A DNA stretch of 64,000 bases, taken from NCBI GenBank assembly GCA_027422505.1, contig JAPQWV010000018.1, forward strand, positions 17,440,001-17,504,000, read 5' to 3'. Both the position numbers and the translations under genes were made by a program. This DNA is from Craterostigma plantagineum (taxonomy: Eukaryota > Streptophyta > Magnoliopsida > Lamiales > Linderniaceae). Of the stretch, positions 10,701-22,061 are shown one piece after another (within the stretch, counting starts at the first letter, position 1; every line of letters begins with the position of its first letter). A model generated the notes under the pieces. That model ran no database searches, was not told where the DNA came from, and saw nothing but the letters and a program-made list of their open reading frames with translations.

Positions 10701-12777
10701 CGGCAGACTCAACAATGCGGCAGGTGCTTCGTACATAGCAGCTTCCAACGTGAAATTCGTGGAAGGTGCCGGCGCTAGGGTTATTCCTTTGATTTACAAC
10801 GAGCCTGAGGAGATTCTCTTCAAGGCAAGTTGCAGATAGTTGTGCGGAAATGTTCCGTCTTACTGTTTTCGCTTTATTTAGTTGCCTATCAATTTGGTTG
10901 ACTTGCCTGCTTATTGTTGACTTAAGCGCAGAAGTTGTATGTGACTGTTTGATTAAGAATCAATTCCAGTCCGTACCCTCGTTCAACGAATTAAACATGT
11001 TCTTCGAATTTAATTTGATTTTGTCGAAAGTGAAAATTTGTCGTGGTAGAGTTTGATTGATTTTGGTTTCAAAAACTCTGTTGCTTTGATTATCATCATC
11101 CTAATTTGCAGAAACTCAGTCTGGTTAATGGCGTGATATTCAAGGGAGGGAGGACCAAAATTGGTCCCTACTTTCAAGTCATAGAGTCAATTTTTAAGGT
11201 ATAACCTCGTTCATGCTTTTCAAACCATCAGTTTCGCTAGCTCCTTGGTGGAGAGTATATGCAGAAATGGCGTCTCAGAATATGCATATCTGTTTTGTGC
11301 AGTATATTCTCAGGAGGAATGATGAAGGAGACCATTTCCCTTTGCTTGCCATCTGCTTAGGTTTCGAATTGTTAACTATGATTGTTAGCAAGGTATACAA
11401 CGAAAATTGAATTATATATATGGGAAAATGATAAAACCTCTCTCTGCTCACCTTCGTGGACGAAAAACTAGTATGAGATATTGGAAAGATGGTATATGTT
11501 TGAGAAGTTATATGTTGTGGCTGATTAATGACAGGATAACCAGATTCTAGAGAAATTTAATGCGAAAGATCGAGCCTCTACATTGCAGTTTCTGCCAAAT
11601 CTTAATGTAAAAGATACTATGTTTCAGACGTAGTGTTTACACTTTGCGGAGTATAAATTATGTCCTAAATAATTCATATGATATATGGTTATGTGGTGGT
11701 TATTAAGTCAAGCACAAGTCACCAATTTGTGATAATGTGCTGTGCTTCGTTATTGTCTAGATTCAATGGAAATTCTTTGTGTTCACACTGCGTCTAAATT
11801 TTGGACGTTTTGTTTCATTTGCAGGTTTCCTCCAGCTCTATTACACAAGGTGAGTACTGATTGCATTGTGATGCAAAGTCATCGTGTAAGTATCTCTCCT
11901 TTCATTCTTGTATCCGTCTATATCATACTTCCGTATGAATGCACCACGCATAGAAAAATCTCTATTATTACAATTACAATGAAAATGTCACTGATACAGT
12001 ACGGAATATCTCCGGAGAAGTTCGAAAAGACCAAGAGTTTATGCGACTTCTTTAAGATCCTAACAACAAGCGCAGATTCCAACGGTAAGGTACTAATCAG
12101 TTGCCAAACATATCTCAGCCATGATTTTCTCAATTGTGGTCATTTCCCAGAAAGAGCCTTTTGATTTGAGGTCTTTATTTTCAACAATTGTTGACATATC
12201 AGGTATACGTTTCGATAGCTCAGGCCCATAAATACCCCGTGACTGCTGTTCAGTGGCACCCGGAGGTATTCTATGATTGATTATATCTCTTATGAACTAA
12301 AGTTTCGACATTCACAGTGATGGTGGGGAAATACGTCAGAACTTTCAAAATCTTTATAGATTGTAAATGAAACTCAATTTATAAGAAAACTCTATTCTGT
12401 GGTCAGAAAAAATGCTTTCGAGTGGGCCTTATCAGGAATTCCGCACTCAGAGGACGCAATTCAAGTCGCTCGACATATCGCCTTTTTTCATAAGGTAGCA
12501 TGCAAATAACATCTGCAATCTGCAGAAGAATTATGTGAACGATGAATCACCATCATCATGTTCTTCTATGATGTCAGAGAGGCGAGAAATTCCAAGCCCG
12601 ACCACCTACTGAGAAAGTGCTCGACTACCTCATTTATAATTTCCGTCCCACTTCTTCCGGCCAAAACGGGTGAGAACTATCTCTTTCTCCATCGTTCTTC
12701 ATCGATCTAACGTAACAGACTCGTTACTCTAATTCTTCCATTGCAGACGATTTGACGAGGTTTACATTTTCAGCTGA
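7722..12777 (+). pseudogene. GGH: Gamma-glutamyl hydrolase (GGH) pseudogene, copy A, exon 1 split by a solo LTR
   Basis: GGH is a vacuolar/secreted cysteine peptidase that trims gamma-glutamate tails from folates. Ten exons can be traced: 7722-7783 plus 10572-10824 (exon 1, cut by the LTR), 11112-11198, 11303-11392, 11535-11629, 11825-11885, 12000-12089, 12203-12265, 12407-12494, 12578-12669 and 12747-12777. Conserved stretches include PVIGIVSHPGDG, AICLGFELLT with the nucleophile Cys (codon 11354), VQWHPE with the catalytic His (codon 12257), and a final VYIF. Three lesions are present: a 2.78-kb LTR in the signal-peptide region, an in-frame TAA at 10582, and six instead of five A's at the start of exon 8, which shifts the frame. 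Intron 1 starts with GC. After the LTR the frame has no ATG, only GTG at 10633. The old start at ATG 7722 is inferred from frame continuity across the LTR. Confidence 0.85.
7784..10566 (-). mobile_element. Ty3-gypsy-type solo LTR in GGH exon 1, copy A
   Basis: Read on the minus strand it starts TGTAATACCCG and ends GGGGTCGCCACA, the TG...CA form common in plant gypsy LTRs. It contains ACTGAGCTTTATAAGCTCA and GACGACCTGTGG, typical of the class. A 5-bp target-site duplication CTAAA flanks it exactly (7779-7783, 10567-10571). With one LTR and no internal region it is a solo LTR left by LTR-LTR recombination. Inside are short tandem repeats (8246-8310, TTGTAGTTCGTGTCTT three times) and a long stretch (9060-9500) with loosely spaced ATCTCGAGAT and TCGACAT words. 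No coding sequence. Confidence 0.82.
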
Positions 12778-12959
12778 TTGAACTATGTGTCAAGTCGGAT
12801 GTTGTACTACATTGTAATTCATGTTGAACAAGCTGACCATTAAGCCATCAAACCATGTAAAAACATCGTTGTCCTTATTGACAATGTACAGATATTATGA
12901 TATTTTGATATTTCATCAAAGGAAGGTATATGCTAAAATGTCGTTGTTGCATGATATGG
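12778..12959 (+). other. GGH 3' flank up to the retrotransposon, copy A
   Basis: Probably the 3' UTR of GGH. It ends in TATGG (12955-12959), the left half of the target-site duplication of the LTR retrotransposon. Confidence 0.5.
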
Positions 12960-13340
12960 TGTTAAGTATCATGAATCAAAGAATTCAGATTAAACAGTTT
13001 TGGTGATTGTCCAAACATGATTGAGTATACCGGTTAAACTAAGATTCAAGACCGGATACCAGTCAGCAGTTCACAAGCGCACTAGAAAACGAACGATACT
13101 GAATCTGACAAATGTCAAGACTGGAGTCAGAATACCGGGCATGCCATGTGTACAAAGATTCAAATTATTCAAGGCGGGACTTTGAAGACTTCTATTAAAG
13201 CATTTAATGCAAGACTGTAAGGAGGAGTCAAGTTAAAGTCAAGTTAAACTTAAAAGGAAAAAACAATTGGCACAGCGCGAACTGCTATGAAGACCGGACA
13301 GTATCCATTTTGGAAAAAATGCATTTAATGCAGTGTCTGG

Positions 13341-14162
13341 TAGGGGTGGGCATTCGGTACAAACCGTACCGAACCGAACCGAAATTTCGGTTAACCGAAA
13401 TTTCGGTTCGATGATTCGTAGAACCGAATACCGAACCAAACTCAATCGGTTCGGTTCGGTAAAAACAGAAATTTTTTCGGTTTTTTTCGGTTATTTACCG
13501 AAATACCGATGTTCGAAGGAAAAAAAACTGAATTTGGTCTGTTCCTGCGGGACGGCGGAGAGGAAGCCATGAGGGCGGCGCGGCAGAACTTGGCGACGAC
13601 AACGGTGGCGCGCCCCTGGCCATCGGCGGTTTCGATCCACTGCAAGCACGACCTAAGAGCGGAGTCGTCACTGCAGCCTTTTCGAAGAACCCTAAAGCCG
13701 TTGCAGCTCATCCTTGTCGTAATCAACGAAACTCTGTTTCTGGGAAGAGCGATAAGAGGTTGCTTGATTGAAGATTTTTCTGAGAAGAATCGTGTACAGG
13801 AAGAATGAATCGTGTAGAAGAAGAAAGAACCCTAAATTGAAAATAATTATTGGGGGTTGGGCTGTATATTAATTGGGCTTAGTGGGCTGTATGTTATTGG
13901 TCAATTCTTTCTCACGTTTTCTTTATCATTATTAAGACTGCTTGTGTATTAAATATTATAATGATAAATTTAATATATTTTAATTTCGGTAATTCGGTAT
14001 ACCGAAAATACCGAACAAAAAAACTTGTACCGAACCGAAATACCGAACTTTTAAAATCTACGTACCGAATACCGAACCGAATTTTTTCGGTTCGGTTCGG
14101 TTTGTACCGAAATTTCGGTTTTTCGGTAATTGGTTCGGTTTACCGAACTGTGCCCACCCCTA
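13341..14162. mobile_element. Pack-type hAT MITE in the 5' LTR, copy A
   Basis: Ends are TAGGGGTGGGCA and TGCCCACCCCTA, with a perfect 8-bp target-site duplication GTGTCTGG (13333-13340, 14163-14170). Both ends are made of many ACCGAA/TTCGGT words and would fold into a long stem. The GC-rich centre (about 13510-13810) is unlike the ends and carries a LOB-domain gene fragment on the minus strand, so the element has captured host coding sequence. The 3' LTR holds the empty site, proving insertion after the retrotransposon. Confidence 0.85.
13562..13711 (-). pseudogene. Captured fragment of a class II LOB-domain (LBD) gene, copy A
   Basis: Minus-strand translation begins [16 protein letters not shown] and continues [21 protein letters not shown]. 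This lines up with the N-terminus of class II LBD proteins (LBD37-42), which start [15 protein letters not shown] and then have CLQWI, ATVFLAKFYGRAGLM. Of the four zinc-binding Cys in CX2CX6CX3C, at least two are replaced (NGF for NGC, DDS for DDC). The match stops after about 50 residues. This is a dead fragment inside a MITE, not a gene. Confidence 0.7.
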
Positions 14163-14790
14163 GTGTCTGGTACAAGGAGCTATCTCACAACGGTCTTCTT
14201 CAGCAAAGATCAACTATATATAGCAGAGAAGAGGCACTGAAGAGATATGACACTACACCACGAGAAATCAAAGACCTTATTTAAACTACTAAGTGAAGAG
14301 AGAAGTAGAGAGTGTTGTCCTCACTGTACGAAAACCGGTTTAGGTTGAGTAAGTGAGTTGTTTTCTGACGGACTGTAAAAAGCTGTTGAAGTCGGTGGAT
14401 TGTACTTTTACGACTGCATAGGTGATTCACTAGATAAGGCTGATGGCAGCTGGGTAGGTTGTACAGTGAGTGTATAACTGAAGTCTAGTGAACCTTCCTT
14501 GCGAGGAAGAAGGGGAGACGTAGGAGATTTAACTCCGAACTTCCAGAAACAAACCGGTGTTCTTTGTCCACACACACGCTAACACATCACATTTATTATC
14601 GGTTTGGGTTCATAACCGACCAACAAGCTTCCGCACATAGCACACTTAGAAGAATATCAAGAACCGGTATTAGCCCTAACCGGTTAACTACCAAAAAGCG
14701 TCAAACGTTTATTCACCCCTCTAAACGCGTAAATCGATCCTAACAAGTTGTACCAGAGCAGGTTTCTTGATATTTTTATATATACTAACC

Positions 14791-16571
14791 ATGACTTTAT
14801 TAGACCAGCTTATTATGTTTAGCAGGGAAAACTTCCTTGAATGGAAGATAAGGATAATGGCCCGTCAACGCACAAGATGACGAGATGGTTTGATGTGTTA
14901 GAAACTGGACCATTCGTTTTCAACAAAATAAACGAACGACACACGTGCATCCTAACGAACCACGAGAGGTTCCCAAGGAAAGACGAAAGGCAAACCTCGA
15001 TAGTATTGCCAAAAACATCATGTTCAAGACTGAACATAGAAATATTCAGACAGGTCACGACGAGCAAGACTGTGAAAGAAACATGGACCAAGTTATGTCA
15101 ACTTGGCGAAAACCAAGAAGTCCACAAGCTTAGGGAAAATCAGTAAAAGCACTGGAAGAAGGAGAATCGTCCATAATGACACAGGTTAAGCAAGGTGAAC
15201 AAAATAAAAATACTAACACCTGCTTTAAATGACAGGACTGTGCTCAACACTAATAATTACTCCAAAAAGGAGGCAAACCGACTCAAGGAGAGAAGAAGGT
15301 CACAAGCCTCTGCGACCAAAGAGAACTCCCACAGATGGGATGATACAGATTCCGAGGAGTCCAGCTCTGAGGATGAGTTGAGCAACTATGAAAGTGAGAA
15401 AGAACTTGTCTGCCTGGTGGAGATCAAACAGGTCCAGAAGATAAGTTCACTTATGAAGAAGTCCTGGATGCTCTTCAGAACATGGCTGATGAGTACTGGA
15501 AACTTAACAAGAAATTGAAGGTGGCAGAAAAGGGAAAAGCACCAGCACAAGAAGATGCCAGACCTCTGTTTGAGAAAATCACTTAACTAGAGGAAGAAAA
15601 TCTCAGACTAAGGGAGGCAGCTGAAAAGAAAGCCTCAGAAAACCAGAGTCTGTCTGCTTTGATCCAGTCATGGACTAATTCAACCAAGATATCCCGGTGT
15701 ATTCAAGGATCCTTAAGGGAACGACCGAACCGGGCTTGGGTACAACGAACAAACAAACATCGATGAGGCGACGACATCTTATCAACCGACTACCTCACGG
15801 GTAATCAATTTTGTTCGCTCTACAGATTATAATCAAGTTTCCGCTTTTTCGATGGACAGGGCCAGGGAAACCGGAGTGGAATATTAGCTCAGACAATCAA
15901 TTCCATACACAAGTACTGTAACTGAGACAGTAAGGGGGAATAATGTGAAAAATACTTCACAAAATGGGAGATTTCAATCCAAGAAAGGTACCGGTATGCA
16001 CAACAAATCACAAAAAGGAAAACATCAACAACCAAGGGGAATACCAATGCAAACAATGACCCACGAAGGGAAAGACCTCAGCAACCAAGGAGGTATACGA
16101 ACACAAACAACAACCCACGAAGGGAAAGACCTCAACAACCAAGGAGGAAGGGAAAGACCTCAACAACCAAGGAGGTATACGAATGCAAACAACGATCCAC
16201 GAAGGGAAAGACCTCAACAACCAAGGAGGAATACGAACATAAACAACAACCCACGAGGGGAAGACCTCAACAACCGAGGGGGAATGCTCACAGCCCAAAA
16301 CCGGAAGCTCAAGGTCACAGTGGACCTAGATACCTCTCAAAACAGGAACAATCAATATAGGTATCTTATTGATCCTGTAACTGATAGACACGTTAGGATA
16401 ATCCAAGTATGGATACCTAGGGTACTAATCACTAACGGACCCAAAATAGCATGGGTACCGAGGGTTTTGTTAGTTCTTGTAGGAATACTTGCAGGAACTC
16501 AACCAGTTCTGATGAATATTAGACAGCAGATGCTGCCGGCACATGATCAGGGAGAAAATGACTCTCACTGA
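14791..16571 (+). pseudogene. Decayed Copia-type gag, copy A
   Basis: Starts with a frame reading ENFLEWKIRIMA, then DVLETGPFVFNKINE and RKANLDSIAKNIMFK in shifted frames, matching the UBN2-type gag of plant Copia elements. A CFKC remnant near 15225 is what is left of a zinc knuckle. Near 16400-16460 VWIPRVLITN and AWVPR resemble the WVPK linker typical of Copia polyproteins. Several frameshifts and stops break it. A 54-bp repeat array lies at 16021-16296. Confidence 0.6.
16021..16296 (+). repeat. 54-bp minisatellite in gag, copy A
   Basis: About five units of 54 bp built around GACCTCAACAACCAAGGAGG, one of them shortened to 28 bp. The unit is a multiple of three and in one frame encodes an 18-residue Arg/Pro/Gln/Asn-rich repeat (RPQQPRRYTNANNDPRRE), so length changes need not break the frame. 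Confidence 0.75.
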
Positions 16572-19500
16572 GATAAAACCATGTGCCAAGCTAATCTTTA
16601 CCTTTGGAAATAGGTACCAGGGTAAAGATATAAAGATAATTAGATAGTCTCACTAAAACTAAGGCATGACTACAATAACCGGATGAGGAACCAACAAGAC
16701 CGACAAGTTGAATTGGTATAAGCAAGAGCTTATAGTCCAAAACGGTTGGTTACTGGTGAGTCCAGAAAATGACTATGAAACAAAAAGATGAATCATCTAA
16801 GATTCTAAATCCTCTTATAACTGATTAGGAATAATCTAGTTCATGATCTATCTTCACCTACTAGGATACACGAAGGGAAACTAGATCTTCCTAACTTAGC
16901 ACTAACATCATGTTTGGAGGACCATGGCACACGCCGTGAGTCACCTACTGGCAGACCAGTTTAGGAAATGGTGCAGCTAAGAAAGAGAATTGGACGACTG
17001 ACAGAAGCAAAATCGATGATCAAAATCCAAGCAACATCAGTCAGTCAGTCAAGGAACCAGTGAAGAAGCTTCATACTGGAAAAATCGAGCAACAAAGGGA
17101 TCACCGGTTTCAAAAGCACGCTATCTATCTCGGAGGAAACCGGCACAGTGTATCACAAAGCAGCTCACATCAGAGGAGTCAACTAAGGGGAAATGCCCAA
17201 AATAAAACCATGCAAGGTAGAGGTATTCTTCTAAAGACAAGGTTATCCTCAGGAGGCGCAATACAGGGAATTCTTAGAAGATTCTTCCAGTTTAAGGAAT
17301 TTAAGTGTAAAAAGGGAAACAAGTTTAGGAACTAATTGAAGCTCTAGATGAATGGCACAAGGAAGTTTCATATGGAGGTACAGACTGAGGGGGAACGTAT
17401 CAAATGAAACTGAATTAAGTCTGGTCACCTTAGAGAAGTCATCAGAAACTTAGAAGATAACTGGATAAAAGTCAAGCAGGAGCTAAACCAGTTCGAGCAC
17501 TCCCAAGATTTGGAAGCCTCTTCTAACCAGGTCAATCTATGACTAACAAGTGGTATCAAGACAGTTTGTCAGCAGACTGGATACTGAATGTGGTCTCGGA
17601 TCCTGAGGGAGCCAATTCAGCCAGAAAGTCAACAAATATGAATCAACAAGCAGTGCTTAGAAGATCAAAATTTCGATATGGTGACCGGAGAGCATATTAT
17701 ACTCCATGGCGATCATCTACAAGCCTAAGCTCTAGCTTATCCTACAAACAAGGGTGGACGTTCAACACTGATATGGAAGTAAGAGAGTGGAAATATCAAA
17801 ATCTCCACCGATAATCTCCAAGACCAGTACATCACTCAAAGGTAATCAAAGTTCGTGCAATCAAGAAGGAGAGACTGGATGAAGAAACGACAAACCGGCA
17901 AGCTACAAATGACTACACCAAACCGCTGCTCAAAGCTAAGTCTATCCTCTTTCTAAATGCATTTAGGACTTTTGACTTACCTTAAAAGTCCTAGCATGAA
18001 GTCAGGGGAACGAATATCAAAACTCATTGATATAATAAGTTGTCTAGACATTACAAAATTAATGCGTATGGATGAATTGAGTGCAAAGCCATTCTTTTTA
18101 CGGTCAATTCCTCATCATTCCGGTCTATACACTTATCTCAGCCAATTTCATCAAAAAATCGGCACTAGTCAGTATACACTGAGAAATATGAACATATGAG
18201 TCCCATATTGTGTAAAAATAGAGCCATACAAGCCTGATACCGGTGTCCTTCTGAAATCGGAACTATCTTTTAACCAGTGGATATACATATAACCCTTACT
18301 GACCGAATAAAGACCGAACTTTTTTCGATTATTGCGCTTCATCAATGCACATAATATTTGTCTTGGTACAGCTGGCTTTGAGCTTTCAGGCTGTTTAAGA
18401 AGGTGAATAGTCATGTCATCAATGAATCTCTATCACTGGATAAGACATAAAGTTGTGACGCACTGAGAAGGAGATAAGCATGGTCTGGAATACTGTGCAC
18501 CCGTGACACAAATCGGCAGAAATTTCTCCACTATTTAAGGACCTCGCACCCTCCTTCAAACTCATCAGCTCACTATCGACTAAGTTCAAAATGCCTAAAC
18601 TCTCAAAACATCCACCACCCTTAGTCAGGATAAGCCTTACAACCAGAAAAAGCCTAACAAGCCCAAATCCGATTTTCTTATCCAACCACCTCAAAGCGGT
18701 GTTGACACTGTCTTGGACGCAAACCGACTCGTTAGGGTATACAAAGACCTCTTGGCGGTCCAACAAAAACATAAAGAATGTTGTTTCGAACCAGCAAGAA
18801 TACTAAAACAAGTCCGACGGCACAGAAGGCTAGCTCTGGGAATTCCTCTATGGACTGGTCGAGTGGAAAAGATGCACCCAGTCCTCAGGTTTCCCACAGG
18901 GAGTAGTAGCCGAAAAGAAGATGCCGCGCATCGGGCAAGCCATCCTGGCACTACAAGGACCCAAAGGAAAAGATGGCGCCCGTCTCAGTTTCTTGGTGGA
19001 GAAAAGGCTGAGAACCCACCAAGAAACGACACTGGAGCTGGCGAGCGGATACCGGATTTGATTGCCATGCCAGACGGTATCCCTCAGCTCCTATCAGATT
19101 CGTTGTGCTCTACAAGAGGGAAATAAGAGAAGGATCTCCTCGTCGCAACATCTGATTTCCCCAAGGAAACCATAGCCAAGGCGTGGGTTCAGGGGATACC
19201 GTAGCTCGAAGAGCTGCTAAGACGGAGCGGCTCTGAAGAAGACTTCTTCAGACCTTTAAGTATTTCGTCTAGGCGGAGCGGTCTCCTGTTAAGAGTCGTC
19301 AGCACAGCAGCAGAGCTATCGGTTTCATTGTGCTTGACGAGGAAAGAACAACTGTAATGTTGGACTTCCTGCACAATGACTACCTTCCCTCATACCGAAC
19401 ATGCGATTGTCAAAAAGGGGGAAGAAGAAGTACTGCTAATTGAGGAGAAAGGGCAGATGGCAGTACTTGGACGAAGCAGCAGCATACCTGACGTACTAGA

Positions 19501-19838
19501 GAGAGCTGGGATGCCAACAACCAGAAGATCGAAGAACTGTGGCGTATCTATGGAATAGACAAGCCAACACCGGTCGGAAAAAGCTGTGGGAAGAAGAATA
19601 CTGCTAGTCCAGGCGAAAGGGCAGATGGCAGTACTGAGTCGAAGCAGAAGGTAGACCGGTATATCAAAAACCGGAAGATGCCATCAACCGGAAGATCGAA
19701 GAATTTTGGCATATCTAAGGAATAAATAGGCTAACAACGGTTTGTATTAGATCGGTAGTTTATGTATCAAATTTCCTTTGATATAATATATACCTTTCTA
19801 CTTCGTTGAGTTTTGACGATCACCAAAAAGGGGGAAAT
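16572..19838 (+). other. Unassigned interior of the pol-less retrotransposon, copy A
   Basis: Three kilobases with only short broken frames. None shows the integrase DDE, reverse transcriptase YVDD or RNase H patterns on either strand. The region 18540-19130 is somewhat GC-richer with overlapping frames on both strands and no family I know. At 19419-19740 a block of about 160 bp is repeated (19419-19587 and 19588-19740, both with AAGGGCAGATGGCAGTACT). It ends in the polypurine tract. Copy B counterpart: about 36612-39882. Confidence 0.45.
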
Positions 19839-20796
19839 TGTTAAGTATCATGATTCAAAGAATTCAGATTAAACAATTTTGGTGATTATCCAAACTTGAT
19901 TGAATATACCAGTTAAACCAAGATTCAAGACCGGATACCAGTCAGCAGTTCACAAGCGCACTAGAAAACGAACGATACTGAATCTGACAAATGTCAAAAT
20001 CGGAATCAGAATACCGGACCTACCATGTGTACAAAGATTCAAATTATTCAAAGCGGGACTTTGAAGACTTCTATTAAAGCATTTAATGCAAGAATGCAAG
20101 GAGGAGTCAAGTTGAAGTCAAGCTAAGCTTAAAAAGGAAAAAGCAATTCACACGGCGCGAACTGCTATGAAGACCGGACAGTACCCATTTTGAGAAAAAT
20201 GCATTTAATGCAGTGTCTGGTACAAGGAGCTATCTTACAACGGCCTTCTTCAGCAAAGATCAACTATTTATAGCAGAGAAGAGGCACTGAAGAGATATGA
20301 CACTACACGACGAGAAATCAAAGACCTTATTCAAACTACTAAGTGAAGAAAGAAGTAGAGAGTGTTGTCCTCACTGTACGAAAATCGATTTAGGTTGAGT
20401 AAGTGAGTTGTTTTCCGACGGACCGTAAAAAGCTGTTGAAGTAGGTGGATTGTATTTTTACGACTGCCTAGGTGATTCACTAGATAAGGCTGAGGGCAGC
20501 TGGGCAGGTTGTTCAGTGAGTGTATAACCGAAGTCTATTGAACCTTCCTTGCGAGGAAGAAGGGGAGACGTAGGAGATTTAACTCCGAACTTCCAGAAAC
20601 AAATCGGTGTTCTTTGTCCACACACACGCTAACACATCACATTTATTATCGATCTTGGTTCATAACCGACCAACAAGCTTCTGCACATAACACACTTAGA
20701 AAAATATCGAGAACCGGTATTAGCTCTAACCGATTAACTACCAAAAAGCGTCAAGCGTTTATTCACCCCCTCTAAACGCGTAAATCGATCCTAACA
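19839..20796 (+). repeat. 3' LTR of the pol-less retrotransposon, copy A
   Basis: 958 bp, TGTTAAG...CTAACA, followed directly by the TATGG target duplication. It has no MITE insertion, unlike the 5' LTR. Confidence 0.88.
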
Positions 20797-20801
20797 TATG
20801 G

Positions 20802-21152
20802 TCTTTTAGTAATAAGATAATAACTAAAGACGTGCGTGCATATGTTGCATCCACGCCATTTCTTGGCAGTTTCATGAAAATTGCGAAAGCAAAATATATT
20901 ATAAATTCTTGATTGATCAAAAAATGAAAAGAAATGGTAATAAGACCCTCCTGGAGACAATAAGTATAATGAAAGGTTGAAGTAGGAGGACATGCTGTAC
21001 TAGGGAGGTTGCTGGTCTCGGATAAAACCTTTTCTATATCTTTATAAGTCATTTTTTTAATATTTCTTTATTTGGCTGATTTAATTGAGGAAGAATATTA
21101 TCAATGATTCCACATAATCTTTCTCTACTGGTATATACCATATATGAAAACT
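20802..21152. other. Spacer between retrotransposon and TRIM fragment, copy A
   Basis: Host sequence that was continuous with the GGH 3' flank before the retrotransposon inserted. I see no gene in it. Copy B counterpart: 40846-41195. Confidence 0.4.
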
Positions 21153-21419
21153 GCAGAAATTTGGGTCGGGCCTCCGGTAATTTATCCGTCATCGAGGCCC
21201 ATGCACATGCGCCACACGTAGGGCTGGGGAAATATACCGAAATACCAAAATACTGTCCTTATCGTATCGAAACGTACCGAAAATATCGAAAAGTTTGGTA
21301 TACCGAAGTTTTTGGTAAGGTATGATATCGTACCAATTCGGTACGGTAATGATATGAAAATTTTAAAAACTAGGTATACCGATTATACCGAAATACCGAA
21401 ATACTAAAATTTTTAATAT

Positions 21420-21450
<31 letters not shown>

Positions 21451-22061
21451 CAACATATATTATATTATTTCAAAAAATATAAAATGGATAAAAATATTAT
21501 AAGGATCTTCATAAATTTATTTAAATTATTAACTATACCCAACTTTCTAAGATTATTGAAAGCGTGAAGATGCAACGCAATTACGTTTTGTTAATCTTCA
21601 CTAATTTTTTTAAGTAGCCGTTTCGTTTTAGTTAATCTGTATATAAAGTTGTTTTTCGTGGTTATGTAAAGTTCTTAGTCTTACTAAGGCGACTGACTAA
21701 AATATGTAAATTATTTAAGGTTATTTATGAATTAAAAATCTTTCTATTTTGGAAAATTTGGTATTAATAATCCATCTTATTGGAGCCTAAGGAGTTTGAA
21801 TTGACTAAAAATTCGAAAACAACGAATTAACGAGTTACGAGACATGCATGGTAAAAAATCCTCCGTGTAAATGTATAGAAGGTATGATACCGATACCATA
21901 CCGGTATGATACCGTATCGAAATTTAAGGTATGCCGAAATTTTGGTATGGTATTGGTATGATTTTTATCGATACCGAAATTTCGATACGGTATACGGTAT
22001 CACAGTTTTGGTACGGTATACCGTACCGAACCACCCTAGGCCATAAGGAGAAGGGGTGCAC
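21153..22061 (-). mobile_element. TRIM LTR fragment holding a hAT-type MITE, copy A
   Basis: On the minus strand this is the 3' part of a 215-bp TRIM LTR (GTGCACCCCTTCTCC, then GGAGGCCCGACCCAAATTTCTGCA). The LTR is cut at 22061 by the duplication junction; in copy B the same LTR continues beyond 42106. It is split by a MITE at 21219-22038. Confidence 0.75.
21219..22038. mobile_element. hAT-type MITE in the TRIM LTR, copy A
   Basis: Starts TAGGGCTGGGG and ends AACCACCCTA, with long stretches of ACCGAAAT/CGGTAT words forming inverted ends. The flanks GCCACACG (21211-21218) and GCCATAAG (22040-22047) share six of eight bases and fit a worn 8-bp target duplication. The middle is AT-rich, with a TA/CA microsatellite at 21421-21450 and no transposase. 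Confidence 0.65.

Larger units (their letters stand above)
12960..14745 (+). repeat. 5' LTR of the pol-less retrotransposon, copy A (contains a hAT-type MITE)
   Basis: TG at 12960 and CA at 14744-14745. It is interrupted at 13341-14162. The uninterrupted site is visible in the 3' LTR at about 20213-20220, where GTGTCTGG occurs once. CTATATATAG near 14214 may be the LTR TATA box. Confidence 0.85.
12960..20796 (+). mobile_element. Complete but pol-less LTR retrotransposon (Copia-like gag), copy A
   Basis: 5' LTR 12960-14745 (964 bp without the inserted MITE) and 3' LTR 19839-20796 (958 bp) both start TGTTAAGTATCATGA and end GATCCTAACA. The target-site duplication TATGG is perfect (12955-12959, 20797-20801). 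A primer-binding site resembling initiator-Met tRNA complement, TTGTACCAGAGC, is at 14748-14759, and a polypurine tract AAAAAGGGGGAAAT is at 19825-19838. The 5.1-kb interior has a decayed gag but no integrase, reverse transcriptase or RNase H that I can find, so the element was non-autonomous or lost pol. Its LTRs differ far more than those of the Copia element at 55510, so it is older. Confidence 0.88.
59..22061. repeat. Tandem duplication unit, copy A (22.0 kb)
   Basis: The segment starting at base 59 reappears from base 22062 and stays collinear up to 22061/42106, so the two copies lie head to tail. Copy A is the longer one because copy B lacks about 2.0 kb (A 6905-8910). Bases 1-58 before it are AT-rich, have no counterpart at the internal junction, and carry nothing I can identify. 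Both copies contain the same nested transposons with the same target-site duplications, so those insertions predate the duplication. Confidence 0.93.

Noticed and set aside
11742..12164. Open frame of 140 codons inside GGH (also at 31808-32230)
   Set aside because: It reads through introns of the GGH pseudogene. Its match to GGH is limited to the true exon pieces (for example YGISPEKF).
18419..19126. Overlapping frames on both strands in the retrotransposon interior as genes
   Set aside because: No start context, no known domain, and both copies carry them only because the element is duplicated. Left as unassigned interior.
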